6,542 nt of DNA from an uncultured Saprospiraceae bacterium (GCA_937864255.1 CALMIT010000240.1:1-6542); one strand, 5' to 3'. Shown: positions 1 through 5,980, numbered from the stretch's first letter. The notes: a model not told the origin generated them from the sequence alone. Numbers and translations are program-made.

Positions 1-1
1 A

Positions 2-481
2 CGCGGCATCGCCTTTTACCACGTAGACCGTGGCGGCGACATTACTTACCACGGACCGGGGCAGATCGTCGGTTATCCGATTTTTGATCTGGACGAATTT
101 TTTACAGATGTACATAAATATGTGCGATTTATCGAAGAAGCTGTGATGCTGACGCTCGCCGAATACGACATTGAATCGTTTCGCATCAAAGAATATACAG
201 GCGTTTGGCTGCCCGAAAAAATGGGTTTGCCAAAAAGAAAAATCTGCGCTATCGGGGTGCATTTGAGCCGCTGGGTCACCATGCACGGTTTTGCTTTCAA
301 CGTCAATTCTGACTTGTCTTTTTTTAAAAATATTATTCCCTGCGGTATTGCCGAGCCGGATAAAGACGTTACCAGTATGCAACTGGAATTGGGCAGGGTT
401 GTTGATATGCACGAAGTAAAAGAAAAGCTGAAAAAACATTTTTCCAATCTTTTTGGATTCCGGTATGCGCCGGATGAATAA
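2..481 (+). CDS. lipB: Octanoyltransferase LipB (lipoyl(octanoyl) transferase), 5'-truncated
   Basis: Moves an octanoyl group from acyl carrier protein to the lipoyl domains of 2-oxoacid dehydrogenases and the glycine cleavage H protein, the first step of de novo protein lipoylation in the cytoplasm. The frame is open from the left edge, so the start lies outside; about 159 residues remain of a family usually near 210-240. Family signatures are plain: RGGDITYHGPGQ near the left edge (from base 29), then GVHLSRWVTMHGFAFNVN. The two catalytic residues are both present: Lys in RKICAIG (239-241) and the acyl-accepting Cys in IIPCGI (341-343). It ends in TAA, 20 bp before the next gene on the same strand, so the two are probably cotranscribed. 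An in-frame GTG at 122 is internal, since the RGGD motif lies upstream of it. Identification is firm. Confidence 0.97.
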   Translation, partial: RGIAFYHVDRGGDITYHGPGQIVGYPIFDLDEFFTDVHKYVRFIEEAVMLTLAEYDIESFRIKEYTGVWLPEKMGLPKRKICAIGVHLSRWVTMHGFAFNVNSDLSFFKNIIPCGIAEPDKDVTSMQLELGRVVDMHEVKEKLKKHFSNLFGFRYAPDE

Positions 482-501
482 AAAACCGTTTCGAAAAATT
501 T

Positions 502-909
502 ATGAAAAGTGATATTCCGATTTTAAAGGTCAAAGATTTGGCGGTGGCTATTTCGCCCAGAGAGGAGCCGTCGGGCGAGGATGATTTGTGGGAAGTTTAC
601 CTTTTGAATCTGAAAGAAGAACCGATAAAAGACATACTGGTAAACAGCCGGGGATACGGTGAAGTGGACGGCGAAATGCGGCGCACCTCGCAGTTCAGGT
701 TTTATTTTGAAAAAATTGCTCCGCTTTCTTACATCATCCTGGAGCATATTCAGTCCAGACTTTTTGATTTTACCAATGAATACTGGATCAGTTTTGTACA
801 CGGCGGCTATATGTACGACAAAAAATATGTTTTTGTAAAAGGAAGTATTGACCAGATCAATTTTACGACCATCCCGTTTTTGGGCAGAAAAGGCGTGATG
901 ATAAAATAA
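502..909 (+). CDS. Conserved hypothetical protein downstream of lipB
   Basis: A 135-residue protein that I cannot assign to a named family. It has no signal peptide, transmembrane segment, cysteine cluster or nucleotide-binding motif, so it is probably a small soluble cytoplasmic protein. The composition alternates short hydrophobic and charged stretches (LWEVYLLNLKEEPI, FRFYFEKIAPLSYIILEHI, YDKKYVFVKGSI), which suggests a mostly beta, single-domain fold. The C-terminus PFLGRKGVMIK and the motif VNSRGYGEVDGE look like conserved landmarks; I recall similar uncharacterised proteins in other Bacteroidota, from memory only. ATG at 502 follows the A-rich sequence GAAAAATTT, with no Shine-Dalgarno, as is usual in this phylum. 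The gene starts 20 bp after lipB and ends just before the palindromic terminator, so it is the last gene of that unit. The codon pattern and placement make it a real gene; the antisense frame here is a shadow. Confidence 0.85.
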   Translation: MKSDIPILKVKDLAVAISPREEPSGEDDLWEVYLLNLKEEPIKDILVNSRGYGEVDGEMRRTSQFRFYFEKIAPLSYIILEHIQSRLFDFTNEYWISFVHGGYMYDKKYVFVKGSIDQINFTTIPFLGRKGVMIK

Positions 910-915
910 AAAGAG

Positions 916-957
916 ATGAAACGGGGAGCGCCGGAATTCCGGCGCTCCCCGTTTCAT
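916..957. terminator. Perfect 42-bp palindrome, shared terminator of convergent genes
   Basis: The two 21-base arms are exact reverse complements, centred on GAATTC at 934-939 (axis between 936 and 937). Each arm has a GC-rich core (CGGGGAGCGCCGG), so RNA from either strand can form a very stable hairpin with a tiny loop. Read on the minus strand, the hairpin is followed by CTCTTTTTATTTTAT (complement of 901-915), a good U-tract; this side fits an intrinsic terminator for the baeRF gene. Read on the plus strand, the following bases are TAAAACC, a poor U-tract, so termination of the lipB unit would rely on the hairpin itself. The last palindrome base is also part of the baeRF stop codon (957-959). 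Confidence 0.85.
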
Positions 958-2030
958 TAAAACCTGAGTATGGCTGCAATGCTTTGAAAATCAGTAAGTT
1001 CGCCCGGTCTGCAAAAAAAGACTTCGCCATTTTGGTCCAGCACTTTTTCGATCAGATCGTCCACCGCATCTTCCATTTTGACAAAATTTTGTGTCGGAGC
1101 AAATTGAATTTCATACCCGTCGGCGCTCAAAAAAGCCGGCGTGTGAAAACCTTTTTCAACCAGCAATTTGTGTACGCGCCCCTCAAAGGCAGCCTGCCAG
1201 ACTCTCTGCAAACCAGCCGCGTATAAATTATGTCCGACGGCTTCATCCAGTTCCGCTCTTACATTTTGCGCCCTTTTCCAACCCAGCAGTTCGACTTCGG
1301 GAGCTATAAGTTCTGCGATTTCGCTCAGGCGTTGATTTTTGTAATTGAAAGCAATTTTTGCGGCAATATCGGCGCGATGATCGGAATGATTTTCAAAATA
1401 ATTGGTACTTTCTTTATCGCCCAGCAAGATGACCGGCAAACGGCGGCGGTCAAGATAATGCCCCAAAATTTTGTCCAGTTTGTTTAAAAAAGGATGATAC
1501 ACATTCGCTTCCGAGCGCACTTTCGTGTATTTCCACGCGCCGTGTTCGGCTTCTTCATAAACCGATTCGGTTTCGGCGTCATGCCGGTCTGAAATTTCGG
1601 TCAACTCTTTTCCGAAACCCAGATACAGCCGCGCATCTTCTTTGCTGAGCAGCATCACATAATAACTTTCCAGGCGGTTGACGGCAAAAACCAAATCGCG
1701 CGTTTCGAAAGAATCCGACACGATTATTTTTTCTTTGATGTCAAATGGAAAATCCACTTTCAGCGCCAGATTTTCATTGACAAAAAAGCCGACGCCGTCC
1801 ATTGAGCTTGCCAGATCAAAATCCTGCATCACTGCTTCCAGTTTTTCCAGAAACGGCAGAGCGGCACGTTTGCCGTATTTTTCAAAAAGCTGATTTTCAA
1901 CATTTTTCAATGCCATTTTTAAAACCGCGTCGGTCTTTTTATGATCCTGAAAGCCGCGTTCGGCCGGCAGCAAAACGGAGATACAAATACCCTCTTCCTT
2001 TCGGAGTTGATTCAGTGTTTCTTTCAACAT
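957..2030 (-). CDS. baeRF-family protein, probable Balon-like ribosome hibernation factor
   Basis: A 357-residue protein of the bacterial archaeo-eukaryotic release factor (baeRF) family, homologues of eRF1/Pelota; I judge it closest to the baeRF3-like group. Order seen: an N-terminal domain with ISVLLPAERG near residue 20 and FETRDLVFAVNRLESYYVMLLS marking entry to the second domain (near 110-130); a central region with YHPFLNKLDKILGHYL; a third, L7Ae-like domain with LQRVWQAAFEGRVHKLLVEKGFH; and a C-terminus GELTDFQSIAAILRF typical of the family. There is no GGQ peptide-release motif, so it should not hydrolyse peptidyl-tRNA. Known for the family: Balon from Psychrobacter binds the ribosomal A site during cold shock and stationary phase. 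Inferred here: a similar protective role in the cytoplasm. It has no signal peptide. It is monocistronic, divergent from the PRXL2-type gene, with no exact TAnnTTTG box found upstream but an inverted repeat at 2051-2073. Family assignment is strong, cellular role less so. Confidence 0.85.
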   Translation of the reverse strand: MLKETLNQLRKEEGICISVLLPAERGFQDHKKTDAVLKMALKNVENQLFEKYGKRAALPFLEKLEAVMQDFDLASSMDGVGFFVNENLALKVDFPFDIKEKIIVSDSFETRDLVFAVNRLESYYVMLLSKEDARLYLGFGKELTEISDRHDAETESVYEEAEHGAWKYTKVRSEANVYHPFLNKLDKILGHYLDRRRLPVILLGDKESTNYFENHSDHRADIAAKIAFNYKNQRLSEIAELIAPEVELLGWKRAQNVRAELDEAVGHNLYAAGLQRVWQAAFEGRVHKLLVEKGFHTPAFLSADGYEIQFAPTQNFVKMEDAVDDLIEKVLDQNGEVFFCRPGELTDFQSIAAILRF

Positions 2031-2050
2031 ATCGTCTGATTTTTTATGGT

Positions 2051-2073
2051 CGAAATTTTTTTACAAAATTTCG
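2051..2073. promoter_or_regulatory. AT-rich inverted repeat upstream of the baeRF gene
   Basis: Arms CGAAATTT (2051-2058) and AAATTTCG (2066-2073) are exact reverse complements around a 7-base spacer, and a further T-A pair (2050/2074) extends them to 9 bp. The repeat ends 21 bp before the baeRF ATG, in the zone where a transcription start or operator would lie. It could be a repressor site or a 5'-leader hairpin; nothing in the window identifies a regulator. Confidence 0.4.
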
Positions 2074-2202
2074 AACCCGGTTTGGAAATTGATTTTTGTC
2101 AACCCGTAATGTAGTTTGCTTTTTTTCAGCCCGGATTGATTCGGGTCAATTGCAGCATTGAATTGTGTCAACAGTGCGGGCGGCGGATGCCGGAGGGATG
2201 TT

Positions 2203-2210
2203 TATATTTG
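2203..2210 (+). promoter_or_regulatory. Candidate Bacteroidota -7 box (TATATTTG) for the PRXL2-like gene
   Basis: TATATTTG matches the Bacteroidota primary sigma -7 consensus TAnnTTTG exactly. Transcription would begin near 2216, giving a leader of about 50 bases before ATG 2270. No TTTG -33 element is seen at the expected spacing (the region is GC-rich), which weakens the call. If the box is used, GTG 2165 and ATG 2198 lie upstream of the transcript and cannot be the start. Confidence 0.4.
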
Positions 2211-2269
2211 CTTTTGAACTTTACACCCTGCCCGGTGTTTCGAGAGTCGTAAAATCAAACCCGCTTTTT

Positions 2270-2815
2270 ATGCTGTATGCCGCCCCTGAAAAGGAATTGC
2301 TGGAGCAAATGATGACTCAAAAAGACGAGCGCCTGCTGGATCTGACTTTTGCGCAGCCGGTAATGCTTGTTTTTTTGCGTCAGTTGGGCTGCACTTTTTG
2401 CCGGGAGGCGCTGGCGGATATTGCAAAGGAAAGAAAAAAAATAGAAGGCTTGGGTACGAAAATCGTTCTCGTACACATGGCGGCGGCGGAAGTTGCCGAG
2501 GAATTTTTTGACAAATTTGACCTTCCCGGTATTGACCACATCAGCGATCCGGAATGCAATTATTACCGCAGTTTTGGTTTGGGCAAAGGCACTTTCACCC
2601 AATTATTTGGTTTGAGTACGTGGATACGCGGTTTTGATATTGGCGTGGTCAGAGGTTATGGTTTGGAGTACGGCTCGCATTTGGGTGACAGTTTTCAGAT
2701 GCCCGGCGTTTTTATTTTGCAGGACGGTGAGATCAAAGAAAGTTATATCCACAAACTGGCTTCCAGCCGCCCCGATTATCATGAGCTTGTCAAGTGTTGC
2801 GTTATAGACGCCTGA
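2270..2815 (+). CDS. PRXL2/SelL-type thioredoxin-fold protein (AhpC/TSA-like)
   Basis: A soluble redox protein of about 181 residues in the peroxiredoxin-like AhpC-TSA_2 group that also contains the SelL selenoproteins and eukaryotic PRXL2. The core is PVMLVFLRQLGCTFCREALADI, with the CxxC pair at Cys41 and Cys44 (counted from ATG 2270) after the first beta strand; SelL proteins carry selenocysteines here, but both codons are TGC, so this is a plain cysteine version. Later landmarks are YYRSFGLGKGTFTQLFG and the strand MPGVFILQDGEI with the fold's cis-proline. The likely role is thiol-disulfide exchange or peroxide reduction in the cytoplasm; the substrate is unknown. The frame is open further up (GTG 2165, ATG 2198), but the upstream residues do not fit the family, and about 22 residues before the LLDL segment match the usual length. 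ATG 2309/2312 are further alternatives. The VWA gene follows on the same strand, apparently with its own promoter. Confidence 0.88.
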   Translation: MLYAAPEKELLEQMMTQKDERLLDLTFAQPVMLVFLRQLGCTFCREALADIAKERKKIEGLGTKIVLVHMAAAEVAEEFFDKFDLPGIDHISDPECNYYRSFGLGKGTFTQLFGLSTWIRGFDIGVVRGYGLEYGSHLGDSFQMPGVFILQDGEIKESYIHKLASSRPDYHELVKCCVIDA

Positions 2816-2850
2816 AACGAATTTTGAAAGCCTGCCCTGTTTACTTTTCT

Positions 2851-2876
2851 TTTGCGTGGAAAAGCGCATACTTTTG
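2851..2876 (+). promoter_or_regulatory. Candidate promoter of the VWA gene (TTTG ... TACTTTTG)
   Basis: TACTTTTG at 2869-2876 matches TAnnTTTG exactly. A TTTG at 2851-2854 could be the -33 element, but the 14-bp spacing is shorter than normal, so only the -7 box is well supported. Transcription would start near 2882, about 40 bases before ATG 2925. This helps to decide the start of the VWA gene, because GTG 2856 and ATG 2877 would then lie upstream of the mRNA. Confidence 0.45.
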
Positions 2877-2924
2877 ATGCCGGTTTACGGCAAAATTTTT
2901 TTTAAAAAACTCAATCCGAAAAAA

Positions 2925-4025
2925 ATGCTCGGTTGGCGATTTTCAGAATACAGCCCGAATGAAATGGAAGGTTCGGTTTTTGACCGGCTCCTGAAAATTT
3001 TTCAGGAACTGCTCATGTACACTTCCGGCGACGTGCGCGAGGCGCTGAGTTGGCTGACCGAACTTGATAAAGAATACAAACTCACCACGCCGAATTACGG
3101 GTTGGCGGATTTTATTCAGGATTTGATTGACCGCGGGTACATCCGGCAAAACGACGAGGATCAGCCGGGATTCAGTCCGACCGCCAAAATGGAACTTGGT
3201 ATGCGCCGCAAAGCGCTTGACGATATTTTTGGCCAATTGAAAAAAGCCCGCAGCGGAAATCACAACACGCGAACTTCGGGCAGCGGCGATGAATTTACCA
3301 GCGAACTCAAGCCTTATGAATTTGGCGACGCCCTGGACAATCTCGCCGTGTCGGAATCCTTGCGCAATGCGCAAATCAACCACGGAATTGAGGATTTTAA
3401 ACTCAATACGAATGATTTGGAAGTGTATGAAACTTTTTTTCAAAGCCAGATGAGTACGGTTTTGATGATTGATATTTCGCACTCCATGATCTTGTATGGC
3501 GAAGACCGCATCACGCCGGCAAAAAAAGTGGCCATGGCTTTGTCGGAGCTAATTCTTTCAAAATATCCAAAAGACACTTTGGACATCATCGTTTTCGGAA
3601 ACGACGCCTGGCAAATTGAAATAAAAGACCTGCCTTATCTGCAAGTCGGGCCGTATCACACAAATACCGTGGCGGGGCTGGATTTGGCGGAGGGTATTTT
3701 GCGCCCCCCGCGCAAACCTTACAAACAAAGTTTTATGATTACCCGCGGGAAACCGACCCGTATTAAAAAAAGTAAAAAATATTACAAAAACAGTTTCGGC
3801 TTGGATCGCCACATTGTCAACCGCACACTGAATCTTGCCACGAAATGCCGGAAACTGGATATACCTATCACCACTTTTATGATAGCCCGCGACCCGTATC
3901 TGGTTCAGTTTGTGGATCAATTTACCCGGGCAAACAACGGCAAAGCATTTTATAGCAGCCTCGAAGGCTTGGGTGAGTTTATTTTTATGGATTACAAATC
4001 CAATAAAATGCGCAGAAAACGATAA
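2925..4025 (+). CDS. VWA-domain protein of the AAA+-partner type, with altered MIDAS
   Basis: About 366 residues from ATG 2925: an N-terminal helical region (LLKIFQELLMYTSGDVREALSWL), a charged linker, then a von Willebrand A domain over roughly residues 175-350. The metal site (MIDAS) begins with MIDISHS (Asp183, Ser185, Ser187; the DxSxS motif) and continues with Thr246/Thr248 in YHTNTVAGL. The third MIDAS element, normally TDG, reads ITRGKPT, with Arg at residue 274 (codon CGC, 3744-3746). Relatives usually work with a MoxR/Mg-chelatase-like AAA+ ATPase as a metal-dependent adaptor in the cytoplasm; no such ATPase lies in this window. There is no signal peptide or membrane segment. The C-terminus ends basic (KSNKMRRKR). 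The frame extends up to GTG 2856 and ATG 2877, but family members begin close to the GWRFSEYSP segment and a promoter box lies at 2869-2876, so I chose 2925. It converges with the lipoprotein gene, 6 bp apart. Confidence 0.88.
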   Translation: MLGWRFSEYSPNEMEGSVFDRLLKIFQELLMYTSGDVREALSWLTELDKEYKLTTPNYGLADFIQDLIDRGYIRQNDEDQPGFSPTAKMELGMRRKALDDIFGQLKKARSGNHNTRTSGSGDEFTSELKPYEFGDALDNLAVSESLRNAQINHGIEDFKLNTNDLEVYETFFQSQMSTVLMIDISHSMILYGEDRITPAKKVAMALSELILSKYPKDTLDIIVFGNDAWQIEIKDLPYLQVGPYHTNTVAGLDLAEGILRPPRKPYKQSFMITRGKPTRIKKSKKYYKNSFGLDRHIVNRTLNLATKCRKLDIPITTFMIARDPYLVQFVDQFTRANNGKAFYSSLEGLGEFIFMDYKSNKMRRKR

Positions 4026-4031
4026 GTTGTT

Positions 4032-4931
4032 TTACTGCGCGCGGTACACCAATTTAATATTATCCAGATAAACCGATCCCTCGTCTTGCTTAAACTCTCC
4101 GTTTTCGCGAGGAATGGCAGCACTCACATAAATCTGAAAACTGCGCAGGTTTTGCTGCAAAAGCAGATCGCTCATGTTAAAATAAATTTTGTTCCAGTCG
4201 TTTCTCGGATTGATACCAAATTCCGGAAAATTGCTGGCAGAGCCTATCGCGTCGTAAGCGATCACGCCAATCACTACCGGCACATCTGTTTTGTAATTCA
4301 CTTCCAACCAGGCCGGAAGCCCATTGCGCGGCAGATTATCCAATTTTATGCGGTCGTAATTTGTGGCGACGATAGCTACCGGGTGGGTTTTGGTCAACCT
4401 GATCAGTCCCGAATTTCCCTCAAAAGCGTCTTCCGAGGTAATCGCAATAAAGGTCTCGGTATCATCATCCCTGTCATCAGAAAAAAGGTGCGTTGACGAA
4501 CTGAAATCCTCGATAAATGCAAACTCTGTGAGGTCGCTGTATTGCGTCGTGAAAGAAAAGGTGTCCACTTTTCCGGGCGTGAAGTTGTGATTAAATTCTA
4601 TTCTTTTGTAAAACGGGTATAAATCGGGCGTAAAACTTACGCCGTTAGCGTTGATGCCCGGATCGATCAGCACAGTGGCAGCGCCATCTTCCAAAACAGG
4701 AATAGTAACGGGCATCTGAAAACCTCCCAAAAATTTGTCATTCACATAAACCCAGGCAATATTGATTTTGCTGGAGGCTGAGCCTTCATTGCTCGTGGTG
4801 CTCAGGTCAATGCCGGAAAGGTGCAAAAAAGCCGCCTGAGGCTCCGGCTCGTCAAAGAGTGTGCAGGAATTCCAAAATGTGATCATGCCTAAAAACAAAA
4901 CTGCGGCGGTGTATTTTTTTAAATTTTCCAT
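4032..4931 (-). CDS. Putative outer-membrane or surface lipoprotein, unknown function
   Basis: A 299-residue protein with a lipoprotein signal peptide: basic start (MENLKK), hydrophobic core AAVLFLGMITFW and a lipobox-like NSC, giving Cys23 as the lipidated residue. The residues after it, TLFDEPEPQ, are acidic, as in the lipoprotein export signals described for Bacteroidota surface lipoproteins, so an outer-membrane and possibly surface location is inferred. The middle contains FAFIEDFSSS, an Asp-rich stretch (DDRDDDTE) and ITSEDAFEGNSGLIRL; the end is GSVYLDNIKLVYRAQ. An opening EDF and a closing YLDNIKLVY are typical of beta-sandwich, carbohydrate-binding-like modules, so the mature part is probably one or two beta domains. 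I do not recognise a named family. It starts 39 bp after the Gfo/Idh/MocA gene and is likely cotranscribed with it. No close Shine-Dalgarno is visible. Confidence 0.85.
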   Translation of the reverse strand: MENLKKYTAAVLFLGMITFWNSCTLFDEPEPQAAFLHLSGIDLSTTSNEGSASSKINIAWVYVNDKFLGGFQMPVTIPVLEDGAATVLIDPGINANGVSFTPDLYPFYKRIEFNHNFTPGKVDTFSFTTQYSDLTEFAFIEDFSSSTHLFSDDRDDDTETFIAITSEDAFEGNSGLIRLTKTHPVAIVATNYDRIKLDNLPRNGLPAWLEVNYKTDVPVVIGVIAYDAIGSASNFPEFGINPRNDWNKIYFNMSDLLLQQNLRSFQIYVSAAIPRENGEFKQDEGSVYLDNIKLVYRAQ

Positions 4932-4970
4932 CTTTTAAAATAACAAGCTAAGTTGTTTAAAATCAATGAT

Positions 4971-5954
4971 TTAGTTCTGATTTTTTATTTTTTCTATAAT
5001 TTGATAAGCTACTTTTAAAGCCTCGTATCCATCGTGAATCGAAACTTTGGCCGGCAGGTCATTGACGATACTTTGGGCAAAAGATTCCAACTCCATTTTT
5101 ATAGAATTAACAGGTTCAATGGCGGGCATTTCTATTTGAATCAACTTCGTGCCGCCCGGTGTTTCGAGTTCAAAGACATTGCCGGAAGGCGCCTGGGTTG
5201 TTTCACTTTTGTCGTACATGCGCACAACCTGCGCGTTTTTCTCCAAAAAATCGAGACTGATATAAGCGTCCTTTTGAAAGAGCCGCAGCTTGCGCATTTG
5301 TTTGAGCGATATGCGACTGGCCGTGAGATTGGCTACACAGCCGTTTTCAAATTCGAGGCGCGCGTTGGCGATACCCGGCGTCTCGCTGACCACCGCCACA
5401 CCGCTGGCGTGTACGTTTTTTAGGGATGATTTTACGAGGCTCAGTACGATGTCAAGGTCGTGTATCATCAAATCAAGAATCACAGACACGTCGGTGCCGC
5501 GCGGATTAAAATTTGCGAGGCGGTGTCCTTCGATAAACATGGGCGCTACGGCCATGTCGCCCAAAGCCAAAAGCGCCGGGTTAAATCTTTCCACGTGACC
5601 GACCTGTACTTTTTTGCCGGATGTTTCGGCTGCTTTTATCAGATTTTCTGCTTCTTCAAGCGTGTGCGTGAGCGGTTTTTCGATAAAAACGTGTTTGCCC
5701 ATTCGCAGCGCCTGAGTAGCAACCGCGTAGTGAAAAATGGTGGGCGTGACGATGTCCACGACATCTGCGGCGGCCATGAGTTGGTCTGCATTTTCATAAA
5801 AAGGAATCTGAAATTGTTCGGAAACGGTCTTGGCAACCAGCGGATCGGGGTCAAAAAAACCGACAAGTTCATAATGTTCGGGAGCAAGGCCAATACATTT
5901 GAGGTGAATTTTGCCGAGGTGGCCTGCGCCAAAAACGCCTATTTTTAAACGCAT
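4971..5954 (-). CDS. Gfo/Idh/MocA-family NAD(P)-dependent oxidoreductase
   Basis: A 327-residue two-domain dehydrogenase, normal length for the family. The N-terminal Rossmann fold has GAGHLG (Gly9, Gly11, Gly14) and Asp35 at the end of the second strand (GFFDPD), which favours NAD over NADP. The family EKP motif is at 92-94 (IEKPLTHTLEEAE). In the C-terminal domain DLMIHDLD supplies Asp161 and His165, the usual catalytic pair. The segments GHVERFNPALLAL, HRLANFNPRGTDVSV and GCVANLTASR resemble the subfamily found in lipid A (lpx) gene clusters and the UDP-GlcNAc 3-dehydrogenase GnnA; a sugar-nucleotide oxidation role is therefore plausible but not shown. No lpx gene or GnnB-type aminotransferase is in the window. 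It probably has its own promoter (TACCTTTG, complement of 5981-5988) about 27 bp upstream of the ATG, and the lipoprotein gene follows 39 bp downstream. Confidence 0.93.
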   Translation of the reverse strand: MRLKIGVFGAGHLGKIHLKCIGLAPEHYELVGFFDPDPLVAKTVSEQFQIPFYENADQLMAAADVVDIVTPTIFHYAVATQALRMGKHVFIEKPLTHTLEEAENLIKAAETSGKKVQVGHVERFNPALLALGDMAVAPMFIEGHRLANFNPRGTDVSVILDLMIHDLDIVLSLVKSSLKNVHASGVAVVSETPGIANARLEFENGCVANLTASRISLKQMRKLRLFQKDAYISLDFLEKNAQVVRMYDKSETTQAPSGNVFELETPGGTKLIQIEMPAIEPVNSIKMELESFAQSIVNDLPAKVSIHDGYEALKVAYQIIEKIKNQN

Positions 5955-5980
5955 GATTTTTCAGAAGTTTGATTCGGGGG

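Larger units (their letters stand above)
2031..2269. other. Divergent intergenic region between baeRF and PRXL2-like genes
   Basis: About 239 bp with no supportable gene; it must carry the promoters of both flanking genes. It holds an AT-rich inverted repeat near the baeRF start (2051-2073), a small CCCGGA/TTCGGG hairpin (2130-2145, loop TTGA), three GTCAA words at 2098-2102, 2145-2149 and 2167-2171 (two of them within TGTCAAC), and a TATATTTG box at 2203-2210. An open plus-strand frame continues from GTG 2165 through ATG 2198 into the PRXL2 gene, but the extra residues do not look like the family N-terminus, so I treat this part as leader. Confidence 0.6.

Noticed and set aside
523..957. 144-codon minus-strand frame antisense to the small gene after lipB
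   Set aside because: It starts inside the palindromic terminator and overlaps fully with the better supported plus-strand gene.
2130..2145. CCCGGA-TTGA-TTCGGG hairpin in the divergent region
   Set aside because: It is only 6 bp with one wobble and has no U-tract on either strand, so it is not a terminator; recorded only as part of the intergenic description.
2165..2269. GTG 2165 or ATG 2198 as the start of the PRXL2-like gene
   Set aside because: The extra N-terminal residues do not fit the family and a -7 box at 2203-2210 would place both upstream of the transcript. GGAGGG directly touches ATG 2198, too close to serve as its ribosome site.
2390..2401. Selenoprotein possibility for the SelL-like redox motif
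   Set aside because: Both redox codons are TGC and no in-frame TGA is involved, so no selenocysteine is encoded.
2943..3482. Long open frame (179 codons) on the minus strand, antisense to the VWA gene
   Set aside because: It lies wholly within the VWA coding region, its translation resembles no family and it has no start context; it is a shadow of the plus-strand gene.
4026..4031. Possible terminator in the 6-bp gap between the convergent VWA and lipoprotein genes
   Set aside because: The gap GTTGTT holds no inverted repeat; any termination signal would lie inside the opposing coding sequence, and I see none.
4933..4962. AT-rich imperfect hairpin (AACAA/TTGTT plus TTTTA/TAAAA) between dehydrogenase and lipoprotein genes
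   Set aside because: The stem is short, AT-only in its outer part and needs a 4-base bulge; it does not support a terminator or attenuator.
5034..5948. Plus-strand open frames antisense to the dehydrogenase
   Set aside because: The minus-strand frame carries all Gfo/Idh/MocA motifs, so these are by-products of its codon pattern.
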